Assembly (NCBI GenBank): GCA_026393275.1
Contig: JAPLAM010000093.1
Coordinates: 1 to 54,761 of the forward strand
DNA from: Arthrobacter sp.
GTDB taxonomy: Bacteria > Actinomycetota > Actinomycetes > Actinomycetales > Micrococcaceae
Direction: 5' to 3'
DNA: 54,761 bases
Of the stretch, positions 16,750 to 24,571 are shown in pieces. The stretch's first letter is position 1. Each line of letters starts with the position of its first letter. The notes beneath the pieces were generated by a model. It saw only the letters and a list, made by a program, of their open reading frames with translations. It was not told where the DNA came from and did no database searches. The translations under genes were made by a program, and so were the position numbers.

Positions 16750-18171
16750 ATGTCGCGCACCCCCGCCGCGGCCTTGTCCGGCCTCGAGAAGCGCGTGCTG
16801 TACGTGGCGATCGTCGCGTCCTTCATCGCGTTTCTGGACGGCTCCGTGGTCAACCTTGCCCTCCCGGCCATTGGACGTGAGCTCGGCGGCGGGCTGGTGG
16901 TCCAGCAATGGGTGGTGGATGCTTACCTGCTGACCCTGGGGGCGCTGATCCTCGTCGCCGGCTCCCTCTCCGACCAGTTCGGCCGGGTACGGATCCTGCA
17001 ATGGGGCCTCGCCGGCTTCACCGCCACCTCCGTGCTCTGCGGACTCGCGTGGAGCGGCGAGTCACTCATTGTGGCGCGCGGCCTGCAGGGTGTGGCCGGC
17101 GCCCTGTTGGTGCCCAGTTCGCTGGCCCTGATCGTTACAGTGTTTAGCGGCCCGGCCCAGTCCGCGGCGATCGGCAAGTGGTCCGCGTGGACGTCCGGAG
17201 CCATCATCGCCGCCCCGCTCCTCGGCGGAATCTCCGTGGACGTCTTCACCTGGCGGCTGATCTTTTTCCTCAACATCATCCCGGCGGTGGCCGTGTGGCC
17301 GGCGCTCCGCCGGCTGCGCACCCAGGACCTGGAGCGCGCACCCGGCAGCACCATCGACGTCACCGGCACCATCCTGGCGGTCATCGGCCTGGGCGGGATC
17401 GTGTACGCCTTCATCGAGCGCGGAGCCCTTGGCTGGGGCTCACCGCAGGTCTGGCTGCCGCTGGTCCTCGGCGTCGCCGGCCTGGCCGGATTCCTGCTTC
17501 ATGAGCGGCGCACCCCGGCGCCGATGATGCCGCTGCGGCTCTTCGCCGTCCGAAACTTCGGCTGGGGCAATATCGCCACCGCCCTCATCTACGGGGCGCT
17601 GAACCTCGGCTTCTTCGTCCTGGGCCTCTTCCTGCAGCAGGTCGCCCATCTGGGTGCCACGGCCGCGGGCTTCGCCCTGCTGCCTTCCACCCTGATACTG
17701 CTCCTGCTGTCAGCGCGGGCCGGCGCCCTGTCCGGCCGGTTCGGTCCGCGCTGGTTCATGACGGCGGGGCCGCTGCTGTGCGCGGCGGGCTTCCTCATGT
17801 TGCTGGGCATCGGACTGCCGCTGGAATACTTCGCGCAGGTGTTCCCCGGGCTGGTGGTCTTCGGCGTCGGATTAGCAGTGACCGTGGCGCCGCTGACCGC
17901 GGCGATCCTGGGCGCCGTGCATCCGGAAGAGGCGGGGATCGGGTCGGCCGTGAACAACGCGGTCTCCCGCATCGCGGGACTGGTGACCATCGCCTTCGCC
18001 GGGCTGATCACCGGACCAGTGATCGCGACGTCGGGCCTGCACGCCACGGCGGCTGTCACCGCCGCGCTGTTCATCGCCGGCGCCGTCGCGTCGGCCGTCG
18101 GGATCCGCAACCCGCCCCGGGAAGCCGGCAAAGCCGGGGAAACCGGGGGATCGGACCCCGCAGCGGCCTAG
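16750..18171 (+). CDS. MFS drug exporter, DHA2 (14-helix) type
   Basis: 473 residues from ATG 16750, preceded by GAGGAAGG; an in-frame ATG at 16624 adds a Pro/Arg-rich stretch unlikely to be coding. Proton-coupled membrane exporter. The motif WVVDAYLLTLGALILVAGSL then SDQFGRVRI is the DHA2 helix-2/motif A region; FLDGSVVNLALPAI is in helix 1 (Asp typical of multidrug exporters); motif C lies near GAIIAAPLLGG. About 14 hydrophobic segments can be counted. Substrate unknown. A 20-bp duplication covers its stop codon. Confidence 0.88.
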   Translation: MSRTPAAALSGLEKRVLYVAIVASFIAFLDGSVVNLALPAIGRELGGGLVVQQWVVDAYLLTLGALILVAGSLSDQFGRVRILQWGLAGFTATSVLCGLAWSGESLIVARGLQGVAGALLVPSSLALIVTVFSGPAQSAAIGKWSAWTSGAIIAAPLLGGISVDVFTWRLIFFLNIIPAVAVWPALRRLRTQDLERAPGSTIDVTGTILAVIGLGGIVYAFIERGALGWGSPQVWLPLVLGVAGLAGFLLHERRTPAPMMPLRLFAVRNFGWGNIATALIYGALNLGFFVLGLFLQQVAHLGATAAGFALLPSTLILLLLSARAGALSGRFGPRWFMTAGPLLCAAGFLMLLGIGLPLEYFAQVFPGLVVFGVGLAVTVAPLTAAILGAVHPEEAGIGSAVNNAVSRIAGLVTIAFAGLITGPVIATSGLHATAAVTAALFIAGAVASAVGIRNPPREAGKAGETGGSDPAAA

Positions 18172-18191
18172 CGGACCCCGCGGCGGCCTAA
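18152..18191 (+). repeat. 20-bp tandem duplication across the stop codon of the MFS gene
   Basis: CGGACCCCGCAGCGGCCTAG (18152-18171) is followed directly by CGGACCCCGCGGCGGCCTAA. The second copy repeats the last codons and a second in-frame-like stop. There is no terminator hairpin with a T-tract here. Confidence 0.85.
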
Positions 18192-18205
18192 CCGGCCTGA
18201 CCTGC

Positions 18206-18577
18206 CTATCCGGCCAGGACGACGCCGACGGCAGCGGCAGCGAGCCCCGCCGCCAGGTTGGCGCCCAGATTGAGCGCCGCGGCACGATACCGGGCCTCGC
18301 TGACCAGCCTGACGGTGGCAGTGGTCCATGAGCTGAACGTGGTCAGGCCGCCCGCCAGGCCGCTCGCGACGGCGGCCTGCCACTCCGGCCCGACGCCCAG
18401 ATGCGGCGTGATCCCGAGGGACAACCCGATGATGAAAGAGCCCGTGACGTTGACGGTCAGGGTGGCCCAGGGCCAGTGCGGATGCGGGCCGTGCCGGTGC
18501 GCAAACCAGGAATCCACCGCGAACCGCAGCAGGGCTCCGGCCACCCCGAAAACCCCTACCAGCAGCGCGGTGATCAC
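18206..18577 (-). CDS. crcB: Fluoride channel CrcB/FluC, second subunit
   Basis: 123 residues from GTG 18577, whose first bases overlap the stop of the preceding crcB (GTGA). Four membrane helices. Family motifs: GVAGALLRF, TLTVNVTGSFIIG (pore Asn) and GLAGGLTTFSSW (the TTFS motif). FluC channels export fluoride as dimers; gene pairs like this usually form heterodimers. Confidence 0.93.
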   Translation of the reverse strand: MITALLVGVFGVAGALLRFAVDSWFAHRHGPHPHWPWATLTVNVTGSFIIGLSLGITPHLGVGPEWQAAVASGLAGGLTTFSSWTTATVRLVSEARYRAAALNLGANLAAGLAAAAVGVVLAG

Positions 18578-19020
18578 TGCGTACCGCCCCGCAGGCCGGC
18601 CAGGGCCTTGCCCGACTTCCAGCCGGCCGCCGCCGCGCCGAGTCCCAAAACCAGCGATAGTGCCAGGTAGGCCAGCCAGACGGCGTGGAAGCCGTCCCGG
18701 ATCTGCTGGTCCACCGCGAAGGTCAGCGCCGAAAAGGTGGTGAAGGAGCCGAGCAGCCCCGGCCCGAGGCCGGCCCGGAGCCAGAAAGCGGTCCGCGGCC
18801 GGGCCATCCAGAGCGTGGTCAGGGCGGCGAGGACGAAGCTTCCCGCCACGTTGATCGCCAGGGTGGTCCACGGCACGGTGCCTGTGGCCTCAGGGAAGAC
18901 CAGACCCGCACCGTAGCGCAGTTCTGTGCCGACCAGGCCGCCGACGGCGACAGCCGCCCACGCCCGCCAGCCCGGAATTCCCGATACCGCGGCGGGGCGT
19001 TCCTCGGGCAGTGCCTTCAT
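18574..19020 (-). CDS. crcB: Fluoride channel CrcB/FluC, first subunit
   Basis: 148 residues from ATG 19020, which directly follows the mntR stop codon. Four helices with VGGLVGTELRYGAG, LAINVAGSFVLA and GLLGSFTTFSALTFAVD, the family's Arg, Asn and TTFS positions. An extra polar lead of about 20 residues precedes helix 1. It overlaps the second crcB by four bases. No fluoride riboswitch (crcB motif) was recognised; both crcB genes appear to be downstream members of the mntH-mntR operon. Confidence 0.93.
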   Translation of the reverse strand: MKALPEERPAAVSGIPGWRAWAAVAVGGLVGTELRYGAGLVFPEATGTVPWTTLAINVAGSFVLAALTTLWMARPRTAFWLRAGLGPGLLGSFTTFSALTFAVDQQIRDGFHAVWLAYLALSLVLGLGAAAAGWKSGKALAGLRGGTQ

Positions 19021-19734
19021 TCAGCGGCCCGCGACACTGCAGCCGGGGTGGGGCGCGTCGCTGTGCACCCAGAGCGCGGAGGCCACCTCGTCGGCGAGGT
19101 CAACCTCGCGCGACTCCCTGCTGCTGCCGACACGGACGACGATCGGACCGCCGAACGGTTTCCGGCCCACCACCTCGACGTCGGCGTCAAGGTCGATCCG
19201 TTCCGCGGCGAGGTAGCGCAGCAACTCCGGATTTTCGTCGCTGATCCGGGTGATCCGGCCGGTGTGGCCGTCGTCGAGCTCACTCATCCGGTAGGCCGGC
19301 GGCATCAGGACAGACCCGTCCGACGCCGGAATCGGATCGCCATGCGGGTCCCGGGCCGGGTTCCCCAGCTTCGCCGCCATCCGCTCGATGAAGGTCTCGG
19401 AGACGGCGTGTTCAAGGAGCTCCGCCTCGTCGTGGACCTCGTCCCAGCGGTAGCCGAGTTCCTGGACCAAGAAAGTCTCAATCAGCCGGTGCCGGCGGAC
19501 CATCGAGAGGGCCAGCCGGACGCCGTCGTCGGTCAAGGTGACGGCGCTGTACGGCTTGTGGTCCACCAGGCCCTGGTCCTTGAGTTTGCGGACCATCTCG
19601 GAGACCGATGAATTGGCCACGCCTAGGCGCTGGGCGAGTTGCGTGGAGGTGATGGGCTTGTCCTGCCACTCCGTGAAGGAGTAGATGACCTTGACGTAGT
19701 CCTCGATCGAGGAGGATGGCGGACTGCTCTTCAC
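19021..19734 (-). CDS. mntR: Manganese-responsive DtxR-family regulator
   Basis: 237 residues from GTG 19734, ten bases after the mntH stop codon. N-terminal winged helix (TSTQLAQRLGVANSSVSEMVRKL as recognition region), then the dimerisation domain with EVHDEAELLEHAVSETFIERM, which contains the metal-binding Glu/His positions of DtxR/MntR proteins, and a C-terminal SH3/FeoA-like part. When bound to Mn(II) such proteins repress Mn import genes. Placement directly behind mntH and the operator-like palindrome at the mntH promoter indicate autoregulation of the operon. An iron-responsive IdeR role is less likely given the neighbour. Confidence 0.88.
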   Translation of the reverse strand: MKSSPPSSSIEDYVKVIYSFTEWQDKPITSTQLAQRLGVANSSVSEMVRKLKDQGLVDHKPYSAVTLTDDGVRLALSMVRRHRLIETFLVQELGYRWDEVHDEAELLEHAVSETFIERMAAKLGNPARDPHGDPIPASDGSVLMPPAYRMSELDDGHTGRITRISDENPELLRYLAAERIDLDADVEVVGRKPFGGPIVVRVGSSRESREVDLADEVASALWVHSDAPHPGCSVAGR

Positions 19735-19744
19735 AGCCCCAAGC

Positions 19745-21040
19745 CTACCGTCCGGTGGCGCCGGAGAAGGTGAGCCACAGCAGGACCAAGTTCAGAGCGA
19801 CCACCAGGATCACGCTGACGATTGCGGCGATGCGCAGCGCCAGCCCGTCCGCGAATCGTCCCATCAGGGACTTGCTGCTGGTCAGCACCACCAGCGGGAC
19901 CAGGACAAACGGGATCCCGAAGCTGAGCACCACCTGGCTGAGTACGAGTCCCATGGTGGGATCGAAACCGATGGACAGCAGGACGACGGCGGGGATCAGG
20001 GTCAGCAGCCGGCGCATCAGCAGCGGAATCCTGATCTTGAGCAAGCCCTGCATGATGGTGCCGCCGGCGTAGCAGCCCACCGAGGTGGAAGCCAGACCGG
20101 AGGCAAGCAGGCCAACGGCGAAGATCACGCCGACCACCGGGCCGAGGCTGGCGGTGATGGCGGCGTGCGCGCCCTCGATGGTGTCGGTGCCCGCCTCCCC
20201 GGCCAGGGTGGACGCGGCCAGCAACAGCATGCCGATGTTGACGATGCCCGCAACGGCCAGCGCCACGATGACGTCCCAGCGGGTGGCTTTGACCAGCCGC
20301 GCGACGGCGTGGGGCGGGACATGCAGGTGCGGGTCCGGGCGGTGCCGGTCGCGGGAGAGCGCCGAGTGCACGTAGATGGCGTGCGGCATCACGGTGGCTC
20401 CCAGCATGCTCGCGGCCAACAGCACCGTATCGGGGCCCTGGAAGCCGGGCACGAGACCGGCCAGGACGCCTCCCGGGTCTGGCGGCCTGATGAAGAGGCC
20501 GGCCAGGAACCCGACCGTGATGATGCCCAGCAGGAACATGATGACGAACTCGAAGGGCCGCTGCTGGTTGCGGCCCTGCACGGCGAGCAAGGCCATGGAC
20601 ATGCCGCCGACAATGACGGCGCCGAAGGGGAGCGGCAGTCCGAAGAGCAGGTACAGGGCCACCGCACCGCCCACCACCTCGGCGAGGTCGGTGGCCGCTG
20701 CCACGATTTCGGCCTGGACCCAGAAGGCGCGGCGCCACGCCGGCCTGAGCCGCTCGCCAAGGATCTCCGGCAGGCTCTTACCTGTGACGATGCCGAGCTT
20801 GGCGGACTGGTACTGGACCAGCACGGCCATGACATTGGCGACGACGAGGACCCAGACCAGCAGGTAACCGTACTTCGCCCCGGCGGTGAGGTTGGCTGCC
20901 ACGTTGCCGGGGTCCACGTACGCGATGGCCGCCACGAATGCCGGGCCAAGCAGGCCCACGAGCGCGCGGCGCCGGCCCCGGACCTTGCGGGCAGGCGGCT
21001 GCCCTGCGGGCGGGGGTTCATGTCCGGCGACGTCCAGCAC
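19745..21040 (-). CDS. mntH: Manganese transporter, Nramp family
   Basis: 431 residues from GTG 21040, with GGAG upstream. Proton-coupled divalent metal importer. AYVDPGNVAANL in helix 1 (metal-binding Asp and Asn) and ATVMPHAIYVHS in helix 6 (Met, His) are the Nramp metal-site motifs. About 11 hydrophobic segments. First gene of a reverse-strand operon mntH-mntR-crcB-crcB. Confidence 0.95.
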   Translation of the reverse strand: MLDVAGHEPPPAGQPPARKVRGRRRALVGLLGPAFVAAIAYVDPGNVAANLTAGAKYGYLLVWVLVVANVMAVLVQYQSAKLGIVTGKSLPEILGERLRPAWRRAFWVQAEIVAAATDLAEVVGGAVALYLLFGLPLPFGAVIVGGMSMALLAVQGRNQQRPFEFVIMFLLGIITVGFLAGLFIRPPDPGGVLAGLVPGFQGPDTVLLAASMLGATVMPHAIYVHSALSRDRHRPDPHLHVPPHAVARLVKATRWDVIVALAVAGIVNIGMLLLAASTLAGEAGTDTIEGAHAAITASLGPVVGVIFAVGLLASGLASTSVGCYAGGTIMQGLLKIRIPLLMRRLLTLIPAVVLLSIGFDPTMGLVLSQVVLSFGIPFVLVPLVVLTSSKSLMGRFADGLALRIAAIVSVILVVALNLVLLWLTFSGATGR

Positions 21041-21082
21041 TGCGGGCTCCGATGGAAGTTCCTGATTGCCTACATCTGAAAG

Positions 21083-21125
21083 TTAGGCACACCGAAATAA
21101 TAGGCGCAGCCGGTGACGCGCGCAA
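21083..21125 (-). promoter_or_regulatory. mntH promoter with probable MntR operator
   Basis: On the reverse strand, -35 TTGCGC (21120-21125), a 17-bp spacer and -10 TATTAT (21097-21102) form a well-spaced promoter. Immediately downstream, covering the expected start of transcription, is the imperfect palindrome TTAGGCACACCGAA (21083-21096; half-sites TTAGGC and TTCGGT), like DtxR/MntR-family operators with TTAGG half-sites. Binding there would block initiation. Confidence 0.7.
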
Positions 21126-21134
21126 TGCGGAGCG

Positions 21135-21890
21135 TCAGGCTTTGGTGGCGCGCCAGCTTTGCGTCAGGTAGGGAAGCGGCAGGATCTCGCCGGCGTGCCC
21201 CAGGTGCACGTGGAGGTACCAGTCGAGGTTGCCGAGCACCTTGGCGCGGGTGTCCTCGCCGGCGCGCAGGTAATAGCTGCGGGACTTGGCCAGTTCCAGG
21301 ATGTCCTGCGTGCTCACGGGCTCCTCCCAGCGGGTGAGGTGGCTCTGCAGCCCGGTGAATTCGGGGCCCAACGGGGGCTTGAAGTGCGGTTTGTGGACGT
21401 CACCGGCGTGCATGATCCGGGACAGCCGGTGCACCCAGGGGACCGAGGTGTCGAGCTGGTTCCAGATCAGGCCCAGTACTCCGTGCGGACGCAGGATCCG
21501 CGCCATCTCGGTGCTGGCCAGCAGGGGATCGCACCAGTGCCAGGCCTGCGCCACGGTCACCAGGTCGTAGGCCGCCGGGGCCAGGCCCGTGTGCTCGGCG
21601 GTGCCCTCGACGGCGGTCACGCCCGGCAGGGCCCGGCGCAGCTGTCCGAGCATGTCCGGGGACGGATCGACGGCCACGGTGCGCAGCCCCCGCTCGACCA
21701 GCAGCGCCGTGAACTTTCCCGTGCCGGCCCCCACATCGACGGCGTCGCGGGCTCCGGCCGGGACGAGCCAGTCGGCCGAGTCCTCCGGGTATCCGGGCCG
21801 GACCCGGTCGTAGTGTTCGCCGCCGTCCTGGAAGCTCCGGCCCAGCTCCCGCCGCCGGTCGTGGTGCAATTTGGGGCCGCCGCGTGCCAC
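21135..21890 (-). CDS. Class I SAM-dependent methyltransferase
   Basis: 251 residues from GTG 21890, with GAAGGAG upstream. The Rossmann-type SAM-binding motif DVGAGTGKF lies near residue 51, followed by the acidic motif II VAVDPSPDML and motif AYDLVTVAQAWHWCD, typical of the methyltransferase_11/UbiE-like group. Substrate unknown. It follows the SAM-IV-controlled aminotransferase gene on the same strand after 114 bases and might be co-transcribed, but the gap leaves this open. Confidence 0.82.
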   Translation of the reverse strand: MARGGPKLHHDRRRELGRSFQDGGEHYDRVRPGYPEDSADWLVPAGARDAVDVGAGTGKFTALLVERGLRTVAVDPSPDMLGQLRRALPGVTAVEGTAEHTGLAPAAYDLVTVAQAWHWCDPLLASTEMARILRPHGVLGLIWNQLDTSVPWVHRLSRIMHAGDVHKPHFKPPLGPEFTGLQSHLTRWEEPVSTQDILELAKSRSYYLRAGEDTRAKVLGNLDWYLHVHLGHAGEILPLPYLTQSWRATKA

Positions 21891-22004
21891 GTGCGATCTC
21901 CTTCGGCAGCTCTGGTGTTTACCTACCGAATTTACCGCACGCGGCGGGCGACGACGCTCCCGGTGCTGGTCGGACGGCCTAGCCGGGTGGGCCAGTCGAC
22001 GGTG

Positions 22005-23423
22005 CTAGTCCACGGTGCAGGGTGCGGCGCCGGCCGTGCCCGGCGTGTTGGGCGCCCACTGCGGGTAGCTGCGGGTGTCGTTGACCGGCACCCAGCGGCC
22101 GGCGTCCACGACGTAGTCCCAGCCGAGGCCGTTCTCCCGTAGCTCCTGAAGCCCGGCGAGCAGCCGCCGGGCATCATCGAGCCGGGACCCGAGGCCAAAG
22201 CTGGCGCGGAGCGAACCGGCGGGCAGCCCGAGCCGCTTGAGCAGCGGGTGCGCGCAGAACCGGCCGTCGCGCAGGCCGATTCCATGTTCAGCGGACAGAT
22301 ATGCGGCGACCAGGCCGGCGTCGTACCCGGCGACCGAGAAGTTCACGACGCCGATTGTCCCCGGCCCGTCCGCCCGATCGGCGTCCTCGAAGATGTGGTG
22401 CACGCTCACGCCGTCGATCTGCTGCAGCCCCTCGACCAGGAAGGAGCGGATGTTGTCTTCGTGGGCGTGCCACTGCTGCTCGTCGAGTGCCTCGATCACC
22501 TGGCTGGCGCGGGCCAGCGCCGCGGCGCCGAGGACGTTCGGGGAACCGGCCTCGTGGCGGGCCGGTCCGGTGGTCCAGCTGACGCTGTCCAGCCGGGCGT
22601 CCCGCACCGCGCCGCCGCCGGCCAGGTGCGGGGTGCCCGCGTCGAGCCAGTCCGGCCGGCCCACCAGCACACCGGCGCCGAACGGGGCGTAGAGCTTGTG
22701 GCCGGAGAAGGCGAGGTAGTCGACGCCGTCCGCGGCGATGTTGATGCGGCGGTGCGGGGCCAGCTGGGCCGCGTCGACGGCGATCCGGGCACCGAATTCG
22801 TGCGCGAGGGAGGCCAGTTCGCGGATCGGCAGGATTTCGCCGGTCACATTGGACGCGCCGGTGACGGCCAGCAGGCTCACGCCGCCGCGGGCGAGTTCCT
22901 GCCGGAGCCGCGCCAGGGTCAGGGCCAGGGTGGGGGCTGCGACGACGCTGCGGTGCGGGACGCCCTGCCAGGGCAGCAGGTTGGCGTGGTGCTCGATGTC
23001 CAGGTACAGCACCTCACCGGTGAGCCGGCCGCCGCTAACGGGCAGGCAGCCGGCCAACAGGTTCAGCGAGTCGGTGGTGTTCCGGGTGAAGATCACGGAA
23101 TCGTCCGGGCGTCCGCCGACAAAGCCGCGGACGATGTTCCGGGCGTTTTCGTACACCGAGGTGCTCAGCTGGGAGGCGTAACCGGCGCCCCGGTGGACGC
23201 TGGCGTAGTACGGCAGGATTTCGTTCAAGTAGGCGGAGACCACGGACAGGGCGGGGGCCGAGGCGCCGTAGTCCAGGTTCGCATAGCGGACCTCGCCGCC
23301 CTGGATCAGCGGGGCCAGGATTTCGGCACCGGAGACCGCAGACAGCGGCCGGCGGGCGGCGTCGAAGCGTGCATCCGAAAGCTCCGGGCCGGCGGTGTGG
23401 GTGGGGATGGTGGCAGTCGTCAT
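22005..23423 (-). CDS. Class-V PLP aminotransferase / cysteine desulfurase-like enzyme
   Basis: 472 residues from ATG 23423 (MTTATIPTH); an in-frame start at 23510 would lie in the riboswitch. PLP-dependent fold type I of the SufS/CsdA type: ASVHRGAGYAS and FTRNTTDSLN near the N-terminus, DAAQLAPHR (PLP-binding Asp), and the Schiff-base Lys in FSGHKLYAPFGAG. The C-terminal tail of about 40 residues ending APCTVD goes beyond the usual fold and includes a Cys. It may release sulfur from cysteine or act on a related amino acid; the exact reaction is unknown. The SAM-IV riboswitch upstream links it to methionine/cysteine metabolism. Confidence 0.85.
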   Translation of the reverse strand: MTTATIPTHTAGPELSDARFDAARRPLSAVSGAEILAPLIQGGEVRYANLDYGASAPALSVVSAYLNEILPYYASVHRGAGYASQLSTSVYENARNIVRGFVGGRPDDSVIFTRNTTDSLNLLAGCLPVSGGRLTGEVLYLDIEHHANLLPWQGVPHRSVVAAPTLALTLARLRQELARGGVSLLAVTGASNVTGEILPIRELASLAHEFGARIAVDAAQLAPHRRINIAADGVDYLAFSGHKLYAPFGAGVLVGRPDWLDAGTPHLAGGGAVRDARLDSVSWTTGPARHEAGSPNVLGAAALARASQVIEALDEQQWHAHEDNIRSFLVEGLQQIDGVSVHHIFEDADRADGPGTIGVVNFSVAGYDAGLVAAYLSAEHGIGLRDGRFCAHPLLKRLGLPAGSLRASFGLGSRLDDARRLLAGLQELRENGLGWDYVVDAGRWVPVNDTRSYPQWAPNTPGTAGAAPCTVD

Positions 23424-23435
23424 GGGACCTCGCTC

Positions 23436-23462
23436 AAAAAGGACCCCGCTGACAGGGGATCC
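23436..23462 (-). terminator. Intrinsic terminator acting with the SAM-IV riboswitch
   Basis: On the reverse strand GGATCCCC-TGTCAGC-GGGGTCC (stem of seven pairs with one bulged T) is followed by TTTTT. Its 5' arm uses the last bases of the aptamer, and it lies just before the ribosome binding site of the aminotransferase gene. This fits a switch that stops transcription according to SAM level. Confidence 0.7.
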
Positions 23463-23571
23463 GCGCTTGCCGTGTCCACTCCGGACCGGCCAGGTCGTCA
23501 CCCGGGGCACCCCGCCGCGAATGGAGGGTTGCCGGCCAGCAAACCGGGGTTTAGCGCTGGCACTCGTGACC
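23458..23571 (-). promoter_or_regulatory. SAM-IV riboswitch aptamer
   Basis: The reverse strand shows, in order, the conserved blocks of the actinobacterial SAM-IV class: GGTCACGAGTGCCAGCG at the 5' end, GCTGGCCGGCAACCCTCC, then CGGCGGGGTGCCCCGGGTGA, GACCTGG, and finally CGGCAAGCGCGGATCC. The pseudoknot partner GCAAGCGCGG is intact. Recognition is by recall of the family consensus, not by a covariance search. Confidence 0.88.
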
Positions 23572-23578
23572 TGCTTCG

Positions 23579-23584
23579 AGCCTA
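23579..23584 (-). promoter_or_regulatory. -10 element of the riboswitch transcript
   Basis: TAGGCT on the reverse strand places transcription start near 23571, at the first base of the aptamer. This agrees with the RNA beginning with the riboswitch. Confidence 0.5.
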
Positions 23585-23676
23585 GGACATGGCCGGCCGC
23601 ACGGAAAAGGGGCCGCCGGTATGTGAAGCGCTATGTTACGGCTTCCAGCCACGGGCCTTACCCGGAGCGGAGTCCG

Positions 23677-24489
23677 CTAGAGCAGGTCGTCGAGTCCCGG
23701 GTTAAGGCGCTTGAGGACCTCGGAGTGCAGGATCGAGTTGGTGGCCAGAGCGTTGCCGCCGAAGGGGCCGTCCTCGCCCTCGAGCGAGGTGAAGCGGCCG
23801 CCGGCCTCCGTCACGATCGGAACCAGCGCGGCCATGTCGTAGAGGTTGAGCTCGGGCTCGCAGGCGATGTCGACGGCGCCTTCGGCCACGAGGCAGTAGG
23901 ACCAGAAGTCGCCGTAGGCGCGGGTGCGCCAGACTTCCTCGGTCAGGCCGAGGAACTCGTCGAGGTTGCCGCGCTGCTTCCAGCCGCCCAGGCTCGAGTA
24001 GGACAGTGAGGCGTCCGCGAGCCGGGCGACGTTGGAGACCTTCAGCCGCGTGGCGGCCGCCAGGGAACGGCCCATGTACGCGCCGGCGCCCTTGGCCGCC
24101 CACCAGCGTTTGCCCAGGGCGGGTGCGCTGACGACGCCGACCACGGGTTCGCCCTCGTCGACGAGGGCGATCAAGGTCGCCCAGACGGGGACGCCGCGGA
24201 CGAAGTTCTTGGTGCCGTCAATCGGGTCGATGATCCAGCGGCGCGAGCCGTGGCCGGAGCTGCCGAACTCCTCGCCGAGGACGGCGTCGCGCGGGCGGGA
24301 ACGGGACAGCTGGCCGCGGATGGCTTCCTCGGCGGACTTGTCGGCGTCGGTGACGGGGGTGAGGTCCGGCTTCGTCTCGATCCGAAGGTCGAGGGCCTTG
24401 AAGCGGCTCATGGTCTGGGAATCCACGGAATCTGCCAGTACATGGGCAAGGCGCAGGTCATCGTTGTAGCTCGAAGCGGGTTGACTCAT
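23677..24489 (-). CDS. hisN: Histidinol-phosphatase, inositol-monophosphatase family
   Basis: 270 residues from ATG 24489. Mg-dependent phosphatase fold: GEEFG (metal Glu), [18 protein letters not shown] (the DPIDGT signature) and [16 protein letters not shown] (third metal Asp). [14 protein letters not shown] and the Tyr/Asp variant of the last motif fit HisN of actinobacteria, which removes phosphate from L-histidinol phosphate, better than generic inositol phosphatase. It follows rsgA by 82 bases on the same strand as the end of the aroA-rsgA-hisN run. Confidence 0.85.
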   Translation of the reverse strand: MSQPASSYNDDLRLAHVLADSVDSQTMSRFKALDLRIETKPDLTPVTDADKSAEEAIRGQLSRSRPRDAVLGEEFGSSGHGSRRWIIDPIDGTKNFVRGVPVWATLIALVDEGEPVVGVVSAPALGKRWWAAKGAGAYMGRSLAAATRLKVSNVARLADASLSYSSLGGWKQRGNLDEFLGLTEEVWRTRAYGDFWSYCLVAEGAVDIACEPELNLYDMAALVPIVTEAGGRFTSLEGEDGPFGGNALATNSILHSEVLKRLNPGLDDLL

Positions 24490-24571
24490 AGTTACAAGCT
24501 ACCGTCAAAAGGCGCCGCGGCCGGGGAGGCCACGTCGCCGCCTGCTGAGGAGACGGTGTTGAGGTGTCCTG

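Noticed and set aside
21041..21134. Fluoride riboswitch upstream of the operon containing crcB
   Set aside because: No crcB-motif consensus; the sequence is explained by a promoter and an MntR-like operator.
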